DNA of 64,000 nt from an uncultured bacterium (lineage in GTDB: Bacteria; UBP6; UBA1177). Each line of letters begins with the position of its first letter. The stretch's first letter is position 1. The notes beneath the pieces were generated by a model. That model searched no databases. It worked only from the letters and a program-made list of their open reading frames with translations, and had not been told where the DNA came from. Of the stretch, positions 34,160 through 43,300 are shown piece after piece. Both the position numbers and the translations under genes were made by a program. Location: assembly GCA_905233945.1 (NCBI GenBank), contig CAJOFY010000001.1, positions 124,976 through 188,975 on the forward strand. The letters run 5' to 3'.

Positions 34160-35953
34160 TCACCTCACACATCTGACGAGCATGCTGCCGGGCTTGCTGT
34201 AGTCGATAAAGATTCCGCCTGTGTAGTAATCGACACTCCATCCATAGTACTCTTTACCGACATTGGAGGTGGATGACCAGAAATTGTTTTTCGGCATACC
34301 GGGGAAGTAGGAGTAGGGAGCGGAGGGCGTGTCATAATCCAAAAGCGATGCCAGCTCATCCCTGTTCGGGAGCCTCCAGTCGGAATAGCCGGCGTAATTC
34401 GACGCTTCACAGTATTCAAGCGCCGCCTTCCAGTTTCCATAAGTACGATAGCTCTTCTGCCACATCAAACCGGTCGTCGAGTCGGTAACGACCGCGTCTC
34501 CGAAGATCGTCCGAGTCGTATACGAGGGCTTCGGAAGCTTGTCTCCACGGACGCACATAACATTTAAACCCGATGTTTTAGGTTTGGAATAAAAAACATT
34601 GCCCCAATAAACCATGAAGACGAAAGCGTTGTCTGCGTAACTTGTGACGTATTCTTGGTTAAGCCAGAAATAGGTATCTTCATCCACCGCAGACGTGTCC
34701 GGGAAATAGGCCGGATCAAGAGCCGGGTTGTATCTGCCGGCATCTGAGATTGTGAGAATCTCCTTTGGAGAAGGGAGCCGCCAGTCGGAATAACCGGCGT
34801 AGCTGAGATTGCCGCAGTAGCTAACCGCACCTCCCCAGGAATACGATCCGCTCGGAATATCCTGCTGCCACATAAGCCCGAGGTTGTTGTCTATGACCAC
34901 CTTCTGACCAGAGAGAGTCTTGACCGTAAAGCTTCTGGGCACACAAAAGCCCAGATCCGCATAATAGGCGTCCTGACCGAAATAAACGGCGTCCTGAGAG
35001 GTCGGGCAAGTTATGTCGCAGGAATCGTTGTAGCATTTTTTCTGGTTTGTGCATACGCGGCCGAAGCTATCCTCAATAATGCACCTTCCGGTCAAGCTGC
35101 TGCAGCCGTCACTGCACTCGATTTCCTTGATCGTGCCGCTGCCGTCCTCACACTCCAGACTTTTGCCGCCGCTGCATGTCGCAGCCCCCGGCGTGCAGCT
35201 GTTGCATTCCATCGTCTCCTTGTTGCAGCCGTGTTCGCAATAAGAACCTTCATCCCAATGCCCATCCCTGCAGGTGTAGATTCTGCCGTCGCAATATTTT
35301 TCTCCCTCCGCGCATTCATCCGTCTCAGGCGGTTTGTTGCACGCCGGACACGACTGACCGAAGACGGCAAGCTCGAAACAACGCATATCCTCCTCCAAAT
35401 CGTATGAGGTCCAGCCGTCCAGACATTCACATTTTCCCGTTTTGATGTTGCATTTGCCGTGAGCTTCTATGGAAAAGGCGTCATAGCCCTGAGGACTCGG
35501 GATAAAGAGTCTCGTTCCATCGTAGCAGTAAGTGTCATCGCAGTATTTTACGCAGTCAAGCTCATCAGTTTCAGAAATGTTCGTAAACCCGGGTTTGCAG
35601 TAGCAGCCCGGAGCATTTGTCAATATATCGTAACTGCACTGTTCCCCTTCGGCACAGCGATAATCGGCATGCTCGCAGTCAGGCTTACAGGTACCGTCCG
35701 CCACAAGCGCGTAACCTGCCGGACAGACACCGAGCTCAGCCGGAATTTCGTTGTCTGCATCCAGGGTGTAATCCGGGGCTTCCGGCTCCGGAGAGTCAGG
35801 GAAATCAGAGTCCGGGTAATCCGAATCTAAGTCAGGGTAATCCGAAACATCGGTTTCTTCCGAGGCCGGATTTCCGAGATGCCGGGCACCGCCGCTGCAC
35901 CCGGCAAAAAACAGAAAAACTAAAAACGCAGCAAAAACAAGCACTTTTTTCAT
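34160..35953 (-). CDS. DUF1566 lipoprotein with EGF-like cysteine repeats
   Basis: 597 residues. Signal MKKVLVFAAFLVFLFFAGCSGG with lipid Cys19, then an acidic Pro/Asp/Ser linker (DYPDLDSDYPDSDFPDSPEPEAPDY). About 75-310 holds many cysteines in short repeats (CPAGYALVADGTC, CEDGSGTIKEIEC), which form disulfide-rich modules. Two DUF1566 (Fib_succ_major-like, C-type-lectin-fold) domains follow: IDNNLGLMWQQD to YSDWRLPSPKEILTISD, and DSTTGLMWQKS to YSDWRLPNRDELASLLD. It ends two bases before the start of the next lipoprotein, so they form an operon. Role at the cell surface is inferred. Confidence 0.8.
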   Translation of the reverse strand: MKKVLVFAAFLVFLFFAGCSGGARHLGNPASEETDVSDYPDLDSDYPDSDFPDSPEPEAPDYTLDADNEIPAELGVCPAGYALVADGTCKPDCEHADYRCAEGEQCSYDILTNAPGCYCKPGFTNISETDELDCVKYCDDTYCYDGTRLFIPSPQGYDAFSIEAHGKCNIKTGKCECLDGWTSYDLEEDMRCFELAVFGQSCPACNKPPETDECAEGEKYCDGRIYTCRDGHWDEGSYCEHGCNKETMECNSCTPGAATCSGGKSLECEDGSGTIKEIECSDGCSSLTGRCIIEDSFGRVCTNQKKCYNDSCDITCPTSQDAVYFGQDAYYADLGFCVPRSFTVKTLSGQKVVIDNNLGLMWQQDIPSGSYSWGGAVSYCGNLSYAGYSDWRLPSPKEILTISDAGRYNPALDPAYFPDTSAVDEDTYFWLNQEYVTSYADNAFVFMVYWGNVFYSKPKTSGLNVMCVRGDKLPKPSYTTRTIFGDAVVTDSTTGLMWQKSYRTYGNWKAALEYCEASNYAGYSDWRLPNRDELASLLDYDTPSAPYSYFPGMPKNNFWSSTSNVGKEYYGWSVDYYTGGIFIDYSKPGSMLVRCVR

Positions 35954-36135
35954 GGATTTCCCCCAAAAAATTTAATCGGAGAATATTCTAGCAGAAAATG
36001 TGATTAAAACAAGAAAATGAAATTTGACTCCTTTGGGTAAACATAATAAATTTTGTTAAGATTGTTTGAAAGTTGAGATCGCCAATGGTCACTATAAATG
36101 GAAAAAGAAATTGTAAAATAAATCAGGAGGTAACA

Positions 36136-36525
36136 ATGCGTGTTTGTCCTGTCTGCGGCTGCGATATGGCCGTTCTTGAGCTTCACGGAACCGAGATCGA
36201 CTACTGTTTTTCGTGCGGCGGAATATGGCTCGATTCGGGAGAACTGGAGGTGCTTATCGGCGATGAAAGGAAGTCTGATGAAATTGTTAAGTTGTTTAAG
36301 GATGTTACATCGACAAGCAAAGAGAAGAAACGCCCGTGTCCGGTTTGCGGAAAGGCGATGAAGAAAGTCGAAGTTAAGCTGGAGAATCCGGTAATCATCG
36401 ACAAGTGCCCGAAAGAACACGGAATCTGGTTTGACAAGGACGAACTTTATAGAATCGTAAACAGAGCCGATGTTTCCGGAAATGATAAAGTTGTAGAATT
36501 TCTGAAGGATATGTTTCAGAAATAG
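36136..36525 (+). CDS. Double zinc-finger protein (TFIIB-type zf family)
   Basis: 129 residues from the ATG at 36136 after AGGAGG. Two copies of the pattern CPVCGxxM ... CxxCGGIWLDSGELE are present: CPVCGCDMAVLEL with YCFSCGGIWLDSGELEVLIG, and CPVCGKAMKKVEV with CPKEHGIWFDKDELYRIV. This is the zf-TFIIB family of small bacterial zinc proteins. The second copy has lost one cysteine of its CxxC (CPKEHG). A single helix KVVEFLKDMFQK ends the protein. Its role is unknown. A TTGACT at 36024-36029 upstream has no well-placed -10 partner. Confidence 0.85.
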   Translation: MRVCPVCGCDMAVLELHGTEIDYCFSCGGIWLDSGELEVLIGDERKSDEIVKLFKDVTSTSKEKKRPCPVCGKAMKKVEVKLENPVIIDKCPKEHGIWFDKDELYRIVNRADVSGNDKVVEFLKDMFQK

Positions 36526-36602
36526 AGTGACTTATCGTAGTTTTTCTTGAAAAAAATCCATATTTTTTAATAATAATCAGACAAGTTTTTTAGGAGGCTC
36601 CA

Positions 36603-37403
36603 ATGAAACGTATTTTCTGCTTGATTTTGGTTTTTGTTGCGGTTTTCGCTGTTTCGTGCAGCGGCAAGAAGAAAGCGCACGAAGAAAACGGCTATGTAGA
36701 GAAAGTGTCGAAAGAGATTTCAGCCGATGAAGGCGGAACAGTAGAGAGTTCCGACGGAAAGACTTCGGTTGAGATTCCTGCGGGCGCACTGGATGGCGAC
36801 ACAACTATCACTATGACTGTTTACGATGCCGAAGGTTATGCAGGAACTGAAGAACTTGACGTTATCAGCAGAATTGTTGAGTTTGAGCCGAGCGGCATAA
36901 TTTTTAAGAAACCGGTAATAATTTCGATGCCAAGCCTCAAAGATACCGGAAACAGGATAATCTCGGCGGCGGTTTTCCATGAAACAGAGGGAAAATGGAG
37001 TTACAGCGAAACCGGCGCGGCTGTAAAAATAGCAGGACGCACCGAATCGGGCGACCCGATAATGACAAGTGCTTCAGGCGATCCTATCATGCTGAATGCC
37101 TCCGGTGATCCGATAATGACAAGTGCTTCAGGTGATCCTATCATGCTGAGCGCTTCAGGCGATCCTATCATGGTTACGGCTTCAGGCGATCCGATCATGA
37201 ATTCGGCCTCCGGCGATCCGATAATGATGACGACTGGTCACTTCACATCTTATACATTCGTCGTTGTCAAGCAGGAAAAAACAGATGATTCCGATGATTC
37301 CGACACGGCAGATGAAGAAATCGCCGATAATGACGATCCGACACAGCTGAAACCGATGATGATGAACCGATTGACGATACCGACACTTGTGATGAGGATA
37401 TAA
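36603..37403 (+). CDS. 5' part of a frameshifted ZU5/DUF1566 lipoprotein
   Basis: 266 residues. Lipoprotein signal MKRIFCLILVFVAVFAVSCSGK. Residues 35-130 resemble a ZU5 domain: SADEGGTVESSDGKTSVEIPAGALDGDTTITMTVYDAEG and FEPSGIIFKKPVIISMPS. Then seven 9-residue repeats of SGDPIMxxA (148-211), a short closing strand (GHFTSYTFVVVKQ) and an acidic linker that goes out of frame after ADNDD, ending in an unrelated 20-residue tail. The DUF1566 domains that belong to it are in the -1 frame downstream. The stop at 37401-37403 is therefore likely a consequence of a lost base near 37337. Confidence 0.75.
   Translation: MKRIFCLILVFVAVFAVSCSGKKKAHEENGYVEKVSKEISADEGGTVESSDGKTSVEIPAGALDGDTTITMTVYDAEGYAGTEELDVISRIVEFEPSGIIFKKPVIISMPSLKDTGNRIISAAVFHETEGKWSYSETGAAVKIAGRTESGDPIMTSASGDPIMLNASGDPIMTSASGDPIMLSASGDPIMVTASGDPIMNSASGDPIMMTTGHFTSYTFVVVKQEKTDDSDDSDTADEEIADNDDPTQLKPMMMNRLTIPTLVMRI
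37047..37235 (+). repeat. Seven 27-bp repeats coding SGDPIMxxA
   Basis: Seven consecutive units of nine codons, each reading SGDPIM followed by three variable residues (TSA, LNA, TSA, LSA, VTA, NSA, MTT). The constant GDPIM motif suggests a repeated turn with one Asp and one Met per unit. The DNA copies differ at third codon positions, so the array is old and held by selection rather than freshly slipped. Confidence 0.9.
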
Positions 37404-39832
37404 CGGATGACGATACAACGGTCATCGATGATAATGATGAAATAGAAGATATTGACGAGCTTGACGACACTGAACCGGCTGACAACGATGTTGTTCCGGA
37501 GCCAGAACCCGTTTATTCCAATGTTCCGTGCACGAATATGACGATATGCACAGACGGCAACAAAAGTCAGTTGTATTGCCCGGAAGAAGACGAGCCTTTC
37601 TACGGCCAGGATGCGCAGTATGCGGCGCGAAAAGGGTGTGTTGCGCATCACAGCTACATTGAAATTCCGAATACCGATGAGGAGGAATCTCCTTTTGTCA
37701 AGGACAATGTTACAGGTTTGACCTGGTGGTTTACCGGTTCGGCTGGAAATTTTAACGAAATGAAGAATGGCTGCAGTATCTCTTACGGCGGAATCGACGA
37801 CTGGCGGCTGCCGACCCAGAAAGAACTTCTTACTCTTGCCGATCTCGGAAGGATTCGCGGTGCAATGATAGATCCGCTTTATTTCAGCATAATCTATAAA
37901 GAGTATGAAGTGAACGGAGAATACGCTTATACGCTGAGTGACGGAGGGAATTATATTTATCTCGCGTCACTGGGCGTAATGGTAAACAAAGATGTGTTCG
38001 GCGGCGAAGCCCCGGCAGGATTCCTTATCTGCGTAAGCGGTGACAAATACGGCGAAATAAATCCGGAAAACTACACCGACAACGGCGACGGAACGGTTTT
38101 CGATTCAGTCACAAATCTGTTATGGAAGAAAGATTCTGTTGTCAAGGATACCTGGAAAGAGGCTCTTTCGTATTGCGCAAACCTTGAATTTGCGGGACAT
38201 TCCGACTGGCGGCTTCCAAACAGAAACGAACTTGCAAGCCTTGTTGACTATTCAAAAGCCGAAACGGGAGCGGAAGTGATTTCATCCTTCCCCGGCATGA
38301 CTCCTGATATGTTCTGGACTTCGACTCCGGGAAATGTAGAAAGTGATAACTGGATCGTCGATATGAAGAGCGGAAATGTTTCTCAGATGAACATGGATGA
38401 GCTGGAGGAGAGTCAAACTTTCTCGGTACGCTGCGTAAGGAGCGATCTTGTTGCAAAACCTGAAATTCCCGATTGCGACGAAACAGGCGTCGCGCCCTGC
38501 AGGGATGCGAACGGAACGATCTGGTCTCAGGTGATATATCCCGAAATTTTTGAGGGTTTTGACCAGTCGATATTGTACAAAGGATGTGAGGATACGGAGG
38601 ATGAAGATTGTGAAGTGAAAATAACGATGATCAAATGGTCGGCTCTCGCTGAAATGTGCCGCTATCTGAGCGAAAACGGCTCGAACAAGTGGAGACTTCC
38701 GACAATAGATGAAATCCGCGGAATCATGACGAGCGAAAAGCTTAAAAAAGGCGGCGCATGCGGTTTGACGGACGAATGTTATGAAGTTTCATGCGTAAGC
38801 GGAGAGGCTGAAGAAGCGAATTGTACCACTGAAGGCGCATCGCAGACGGCTTTGTACGATTACGGATTGATTGTCTCCGATGTCTGGCAGTTGGAGCCTG
38901 GCTACATGGGACTGTGGGGGTTCGACTTGAATGCGGGGAGCCTGAAATATCCGGATGAAGGATTCAGTGTTTCCAAACTTGTCCAGCGTTGCGTTCTTGA
39001 TGAAACTCTGAATTATGAGACAACTCCATGGCTTGATTCTGCAACCGGGCTTTTCTGGTCTGATATTTCACCTTATTATATGAAAATAGATGATGCTTCT
39101 GCATATTGCAGCGGCCTTGCCGCAGAAGATACTGATCACAGCTGGAAACTTCCGACAGTAGCGGCACTAAAGACTCTTATCAGAGAGTGCGAAGAAGAAT
39201 ATACATGTAAAGCAGATGCTACCGGAAAATATTCCGTTCTCGGAGATGTCGCATATTTGTGGTCATCGGATTTTGATTTAGAATCTGCTACGCTTATGGA
39301 CTTTAAAGAGGCGTCTTCTTTGATTCTCTATTTTGATGCTGATTACGAAGATTTTTATGCCAAAGTCCGCTGTGTTTCCACTGAACTGGAATGCGGCCCG
39401 GCAGACGAAACTCCATGCACAGACTCGTCAAGTGCTTTAATGTGGTCCGCTATGGCACCTGACCAACTGGATATCGATGCAGCAGTTGCGCATTGTGAAA
39501 ACCTGACCGAAGGAGGTTATGACGACTGGAGACTGCCTGACATCGATGAGCTGAGAACACTTATCGAAGGATGTGACGGGACGGTTACCTACGGTTCTTG
39601 CAGGATATCTGATCCGGATTATTTGAGCAGTGATTATTGGGATGAGGATGATTGTGCATGCGAAGCAGGTGACAGCGGCTATAGCAAATTCGGAACTGCT
39701 GGAGATGTTATACTCTGGTCGTCTTCAGTCAGGAGTGATCATCCTGATTTCAACTGGTATGTCGATTTCAACTTCGGAGCTGTTGACAGTTCGCTTAACT
39801 CGGGCGGTCTTGATGTCCGCTGCGTGAGATAG
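37334..39832 (+). CDS. 3' part of a frameshifted ZU5/DUF1566 lipoprotein
   Basis: The frame opens at 37334; the first ATG is only at 37538, inside the gene. Translation gives SDTAETDDDEPIDDTDTCDEDITDDD, exactly the acidic linker expected after the upstream part, then C-T-N-M-T-I-C, and four or more DUF1566-like domains: TGLTWWFTGSAGNFNEMKNGC to DDWRLPTQKELL, LLWKKDSVVKDTW to HSDWRLPNRNELASLVD, KWRLPTIDEIRGIM, and DDWRLPDIDELRTLIEGC. It ends ...GGLDVRCVR. Fused with 36603-37403 by restoring one base it makes a 1076-residue lipoprotein. Whether the break is real is unresolved. Confidence 0.75.
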   Translation, partial: RSDTAETDDDEPIDDTDTCDEDITDDDTTVIDDNDEIEDIDELDDTEPADNDVVPEPEPVYSNVPCTNMTICTDGNKSQLYCPEEDEPFYGQDAQYAARKGCVAHHSYIEIPNTDEEESPFVKDNVTGLTWWFTGSAGNFNEMKNGCSISYGGIDDWRLPTQKELLTLADLGRIRGAMIDPLYFSIIYKEYEVNGEYAYTLSDGGNYIYLASLGVMVNKDVFGGEAPAGFLICVSGDKYGEINPENYTDNGDGTVFDSVTNLLWKKDSVVKDTWKEALSYCANLEFAGHSDWRLPNRNELASLVDYSKAETGAEVISSFPGMTPDMFWTSTPGNVESDNWIVDMKSGNVSQMNMDELEESQTFSVRCVRSDLVAKPEIPDCDETGVAPCRDANGTIWSQVIYPEIFEGFDQSILYKGCEDTEDEDCEVKITMIKWSALAEMCRYLSENGSNKWRLPTIDEIRGIMTSEKLKKGGACGLTDECYEVSCVSGEAEEANCTTEGASQTALYDYGLIVSDVWQLEPGYMGLWGFDLNAGSLKYPDEGFSVSKLVQRCVLDETLNYETTPWLDSATGLFWSDISPYYMKIDDASAYCSGLAAEDTDHSWKLPTVAALKTLIRECEEEYTCKADATGKYSVLGDVAYLWSSDFDLESATLMDFKEASSLILYFDADYEDFYAKVRCVSTELECGPADETPCTDSSSALMWSAMAPDQLDIDAAVAHCENLTEGGYDDWRLPDIDELRTLIEGCDGTVTYGSCRISDPDYLSSDYWDEDDCACEAGDSGYSKFGTAGDVILWSSSVRSDHPDFNWYVDFNFGAVDSSLNSGGLDVRCVR

Positions 39833-39846
39833 CAACGCCGCCTGAA

Positions 39847-39966
39847 ATCGTTCTTGTCGATTAAGTTCGACGCGCCGAGAATAGGATCGTTATTCCGTTA
39901 TAACGTTATAACGACGGCGCGAATCGATAATAACGGTAATAACGATAATGACGATTATAACGATGA
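39847..39966. repeat. Dispersed intergenic repeat, copy 1
   Basis: The 135-base gap between the DUF1566 gene and the convergent mutase gene is filled by an ATCGTT/TAACG-rich element. It contains GCCGAGAATAGGATCGTTAT, the palindrome GTTATAACGTTATAAC and CGACGGCGCGAATCG. The same blocks in the same order occur at 47675-47775. The end decays into AACGATAATGACGATTATAACGATG, a run of short AACGAT units. Confidence 0.75.
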
Positions 39967-39967
39967 A

Positions 39968-41623
39968 TTAGAGAACAACAGATTCTTTGTGAACACCGAA
40001 AACTTCTTCAAGAGTTCCCGCGATTTCGCCGAGTGTCGCATACTGTTTTACAGCGTCAAGGATCTTCGGCATAAGGTTATCGCTGGTCTGAGCCGTAGCT
40101 TTGATGATTGCGAGGTGTCTCTTGACGGCATCGTTGTCGCGGTTTTCTTTGACAGCCTTGATCTTAGCGATCTGGGCGACCTGGATCGACGGGTCAACTT
40201 TGAGAAGGTTTGCCGGAGCGGGTTCTTTGATCTGGAACTTGTTGACGCCGACTACGACCTGTTCGCCGCTTTCGACTTCAAGCTGATAGTGGTACGCGCT
40301 GTCCTGGATCTCCTGCTGGACAAAGCCTTTTTCGATCGCTTCGACCATTCCGCCGAGTTCGTCGATTCTTGCAATGTATCCTTTAGCCTTTTCGTAAATG
40401 CTGTCGGTGAGAGCTTCGATGTAGTAGCTTCCTGCGAGCGGATCTATTGTGTCTGCAACGCCGCTTTCATAAGCTACGATCTGCTGAGTTCTGAGTGCGA
40501 TTCTTACGCTGTCTTCTGTCGGAAGAGCCAAAGCTTCGTCACGGCTGTTGGTGTGGAGCGACTGGGTTCCGCCGAGAACCGCCGCCAAAGTCTGGATAGC
40601 GACTCTGACGATGTTGTTGTCGGGCTGCTGCGCGGTGAGCGTGCATCCTGCCGTCTGAGTGTGGAAACGGAGCATCTGCGATTTAGCGCTTTTCGAATTG
40701 AAGCGGTGCTTCATGATCTCAGCCCAGAGTCTTCTTGCAGCGCGGAATTTTGCAACTTCTTCAAGAAGGTTGTTGTTCGCGTTGAAGAAGAAGGAAAGAC
40801 GCGGCGCGAAAACGTCAACGTCAAGCCCTGCCTTGATCGCAGCTTCAACATAAGCGATACCGTCAGCAAGTGTGAAAGCGACTTCCTGGACCGCGTTCGA
40901 ACCTGCTTCGCGGATGTGGTAACCAGAAATCGAAATCGTGTTCCACTTAGGAACGTTCTGCGCACAGAAAGCAAAAATATCGGTGATAAGTCTCATCGAA
41001 GGTTTCGGCGGGAAGCGGTAAGTGCCTCTCGCGATGTATTCCTTGAGAATATCGTTCTGAATCGTTCCGGTGAGTTTGTCAGCCGAGAAACCCTGTTTTT
41101 CAGCGACTGCGATATACATCGAAAGAAGGACCGAAGCGGTTCCGTTGATGGTCATTGATGTCGAAACATCGCCCAGCGGAATACCGTCAAAAAGAATTTC
41201 CATATCTTTGAGAGAATCGATCGCAACGCCGACTTTTCCGACTTCGCCGTCACTCATCGGATGATCCGAGTCGTAGCCGATCTGCGTCGGAAGGTCGAAA
41301 GCGACCGAAAGACCGGTCTGGCCGTTGCCGAGAAGGTATTTGTAACGTTTGTTCGATTCTTCTGCCGTTCCGAAACCTGCGTACTGACGCATCGTCCAGA
41401 ATCTGCCGCGGTACATCGTGGGCTGAACGCCTCTGGTGAACGGATATTCACCCGGCACGCCGCGTGTCTCAAGGTATTTTTCATCCTCGTTTTCAGGAAT
41501 GTAGAGAGGTTCTACAGTTTCGCCGTAGGATGTTTTGAAGCGCTGTTTTCTTTCTGGGAACTTCGCAACTGCTTTGCCGTAACTTCCGGCTTTCCAATTT
41601 TCAAATGTCTCTTTTACTGTCAT
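39968..41623 (-). CDS. Methylmalonyl-CoA mutase, catalytic (large) subunit only
   Basis: 551 residues, start ATG after GGAG. Family motifs include [104 protein letters not shown] and the [30 protein letters not shown] region. The sequence stops after the TIM-barrel domain; the cobalamin-binding domain (DxHxxG) is absent, so a separate B12 subunit must be encoded elsewhere. It isomerises methylmalonyl-CoA and succinyl-CoA. The FTMR substrate loop favours methylmalonyl-CoA over isobutyryl-CoA by similarity, which is not proof. Confidence 0.9.
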   Translation of the reverse strand: MTVKETFENWKAGSYGKAVAKFPERKQRFKTSYGETVEPLYIPENEDEKYLETRGVPGEYPFTRGVQPTMYRGRFWTMRQYAGFGTAEESNKRYKYLLGNGQTGLSVAFDLPTQIGYDSDHPMSDGEVGKVGVAIDSLKDMEILFDGIPLGDVSTSMTINGTASVLLSMYIAVAEKQGFSADKLTGTIQNDILKEYIARGTYRFPPKPSMRLITDIFAFCAQNVPKWNTISISGYHIREAGSNAVQEVAFTLADGIAYVEAAIKAGLDVDVFAPRLSFFFNANNNLLEEVAKFRAARRLWAEIMKHRFNSKSAKSQMLRFHTQTAGCTLTAQQPDNNIVRVAIQTLAAVLGGTQSLHTNSRDEALALPTEDSVRIALRTQQIVAYESGVADTIDPLAGSYYIEALTDSIYEKAKGYIARIDELGGMVEAIEKGFVQQEIQDSAYHYQLEVESGEQVVVGVNKFQIKEPAPANLLKVDPSIQVAQIAKIKAVKENRDNDAVKRHLAIIKATAQTSDNLMPKILDAVKQYATLGEIAGTLEEVFGVHKESVVL

Positions 41624-41779
41624 TTTTAACTCCTAAATTAAGTGAAAAAACTCGAAATCGGGCGATTTTATTTAGCGCGCGGGAAAATGCAAAGAAAACC
41701 GTTATTTTTGCGATTTAATTGTTATTGAAGGGCTTTTGTGTAGAATAACAGCGTTGTTTTTTGATGTTTGGAAGCTGTT

Positions 41780-43300
41780 ATGCGTAAAATTTCATATCTG
41801 TTTTTTGGGTTTGTGCTGATTTTTTCAGTTTCGTGCGGAAATAAAGTCCACATTGGCGAAATTGATGTTCCTGACGGTGATGAAATCGTGTCTGATGCCG
41901 ATGACAACGATGATTCTGATGTTCATGACAGACCTGTTTTTAATCTCAAAGTCGAGAAAAATGAAAAAAACGTCCTTTCGTGCAGACTTACTTTTTCAAC
42001 GACGGATGAGCGGAAAACTTTTGTGAAATACTATTCCCCGGTTCATTCCGGCTATAAAATCGGTGAGGATGAAGCAAAAAAAGAGCACTATTTCTTTCTT
42101 TGGGGAATGCGTGAAAACAGGAACTACAAGATCGAAATTTATGATGAAGCAAACGGAGAACTTCTTGCCACTGATGAATTTCATTCAGGAAAAGCGCCGG
42201 AATACATTTTCCCGCCGTATCTTGTTACAAACGAGAAAGAAAGCGTGCAGCCGGGATTTGTTATTCTGGCACAGCAGTCATATCCTGATGATGAAAGAAT
42301 GGAGCCGGTGGTTTTCATGCTTGACCAGGACGGTTTTATAGTGTGGTATTTTGAACACCGTATTTCAGGTTTTTCGCTTTTGGGCGACCCTTCTTACCAA
42401 AAGAAAACAAACACCATATTTTTAGGCGTTCAGAAAGGACTTATGGACGATGTCTTGGCTGTAGACGGAATAGAAATTGATTTCGAGGGAAATATTGTCT
42501 GGCAGTCTCCGGAACTTCCCGGTTCCATATACAGTGAGACCAGCTGGCATCACATGTACCGCGTTCTCGAAGACGATACTGTTCTCTTTATACAGGCTCA
42601 GTATGACGGCAGGGTGGTCAGCGACAGAATCCTGAATGTCGACAGGGACTATAACGAGCTCTGGAACTGGGGATATTTTGATTCTCCCGATTATTTTGAC
42701 ACGATTGAATGTCAGGATCCGGATGATTACTGGTGCGACTGGACTCACACAAATTCAGCGAAGATGTTTAAAGAAGACAATGTCGTATATTTCAACTCAC
42801 TTTGGCTCGGTTTCTATAAAATGAATATGGAAACCAAGGAAATTATCTGGAAATTCGGCAAAGACGGTGATTTTACCATGCTTTCTGATCATCCTTACCC
42901 GTGGCCAGCTGCTTCTCACGACCCTAAATTTTTTGATGCTTCAAGAAAGCGGCTGCTTTTTTTGGACAACGGAATGACCGAGCGTTTTTATTCGAGAATT
43001 ATCGAATATGAAATTGATGAGGAAGCAATGACCGCCGAAATAACCTTTGAATATGACGGTCGTGACTCCGGTCACAACTGGTTCGCCGTAAATGGCTGGG
43101 GAGATGTCGATTATCTTGAAAACGGAAACTTCCTTGTTACCAAAGGCAGTGTCGATGAAACGCAGAATTCTTCGCTCTTTGAGGTTACTCGTGACGGAAG
43201 AGTCGTCTGGGAGGTTTATACCGTTCAGGAAGAGGGTTTTATGATAGAACTTTACAACGCGGAGAAATTTGTTCCTCCGCTGGAGTTTTTAAATGAATAG
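41780..43300 (+). CDS. Arylsulfotransferase-like lipoprotein, copy 1
   Basis: 506 residues from the ATG at 41780. Signal MRKISYLFFGFVLIFSVSCGNK, lipid Cys20, then an Asp-rich linker. Residues 60-140 form a beta domain (SCRLTFSTTDERKTFVKYYSPVHSGY). The rest is a beta-propeller-like region with the arylsulfotransferase (ASST) pattern: DQDGFIVWYFEHR, EIDFEGNIVWQSPE, the repeated histidine WHHMYRV, DYNELWNWGYFD, DWTHTNSAKMFKEDNVVYF and KEIIWKFGKDGDFT. Bacterial ASST uses a transient sulfo-histidine to move sulfate between phenols. Whether this relative is active is uncertain. The next gene is a paralogue, overlapping by eight bases. Confidence 0.72.
   Translation: MRKISYLFFGFVLIFSVSCGNKVHIGEIDVPDGDEIVSDADDNDDSDVHDRPVFNLKVEKNEKNVLSCRLTFSTTDERKTFVKYYSPVHSGYKIGEDEAKKEHYFFLWGMRENRNYKIEIYDEANGELLATDEFHSGKAPEYIFPPYLVTNEKESVQPGFVILAQQSYPDDERMEPVVFMLDQDGFIVWYFEHRISGFSLLGDPSYQKKTNTIFLGVQKGLMDDVLAVDGIEIDFEGNIVWQSPELPGSIYSETSWHHMYRVLEDDTVLFIQAQYDGRVVSDRILNVDRDYNELWNWGYFDSPDYFDTIECQDPDDYWCDWTHTNSAKMFKEDNVVYFNSLWLGFYKMNMETKEIIWKFGKDGDFTMLSDHPYPWPAASHDPKFFDASRKRLLFLDNGMTERFYSRIIEYEIDEEAMTAEITFEYDGRDSGHNWFAVNGWGDVDYLENGNFLVTKGSVDETQNSSLFEVTRDGRVVWEVYTVQEEGFMIELYNAEKFVPPLEFLNE

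Noticed and set aside
37334-37400. Programmed -1 frameshift as the cause of the broken lipoprotein
   Set aside because: No slippery heptamer or downstream pseudoknot is apparent; a simple one-base deletion explains the pattern better.
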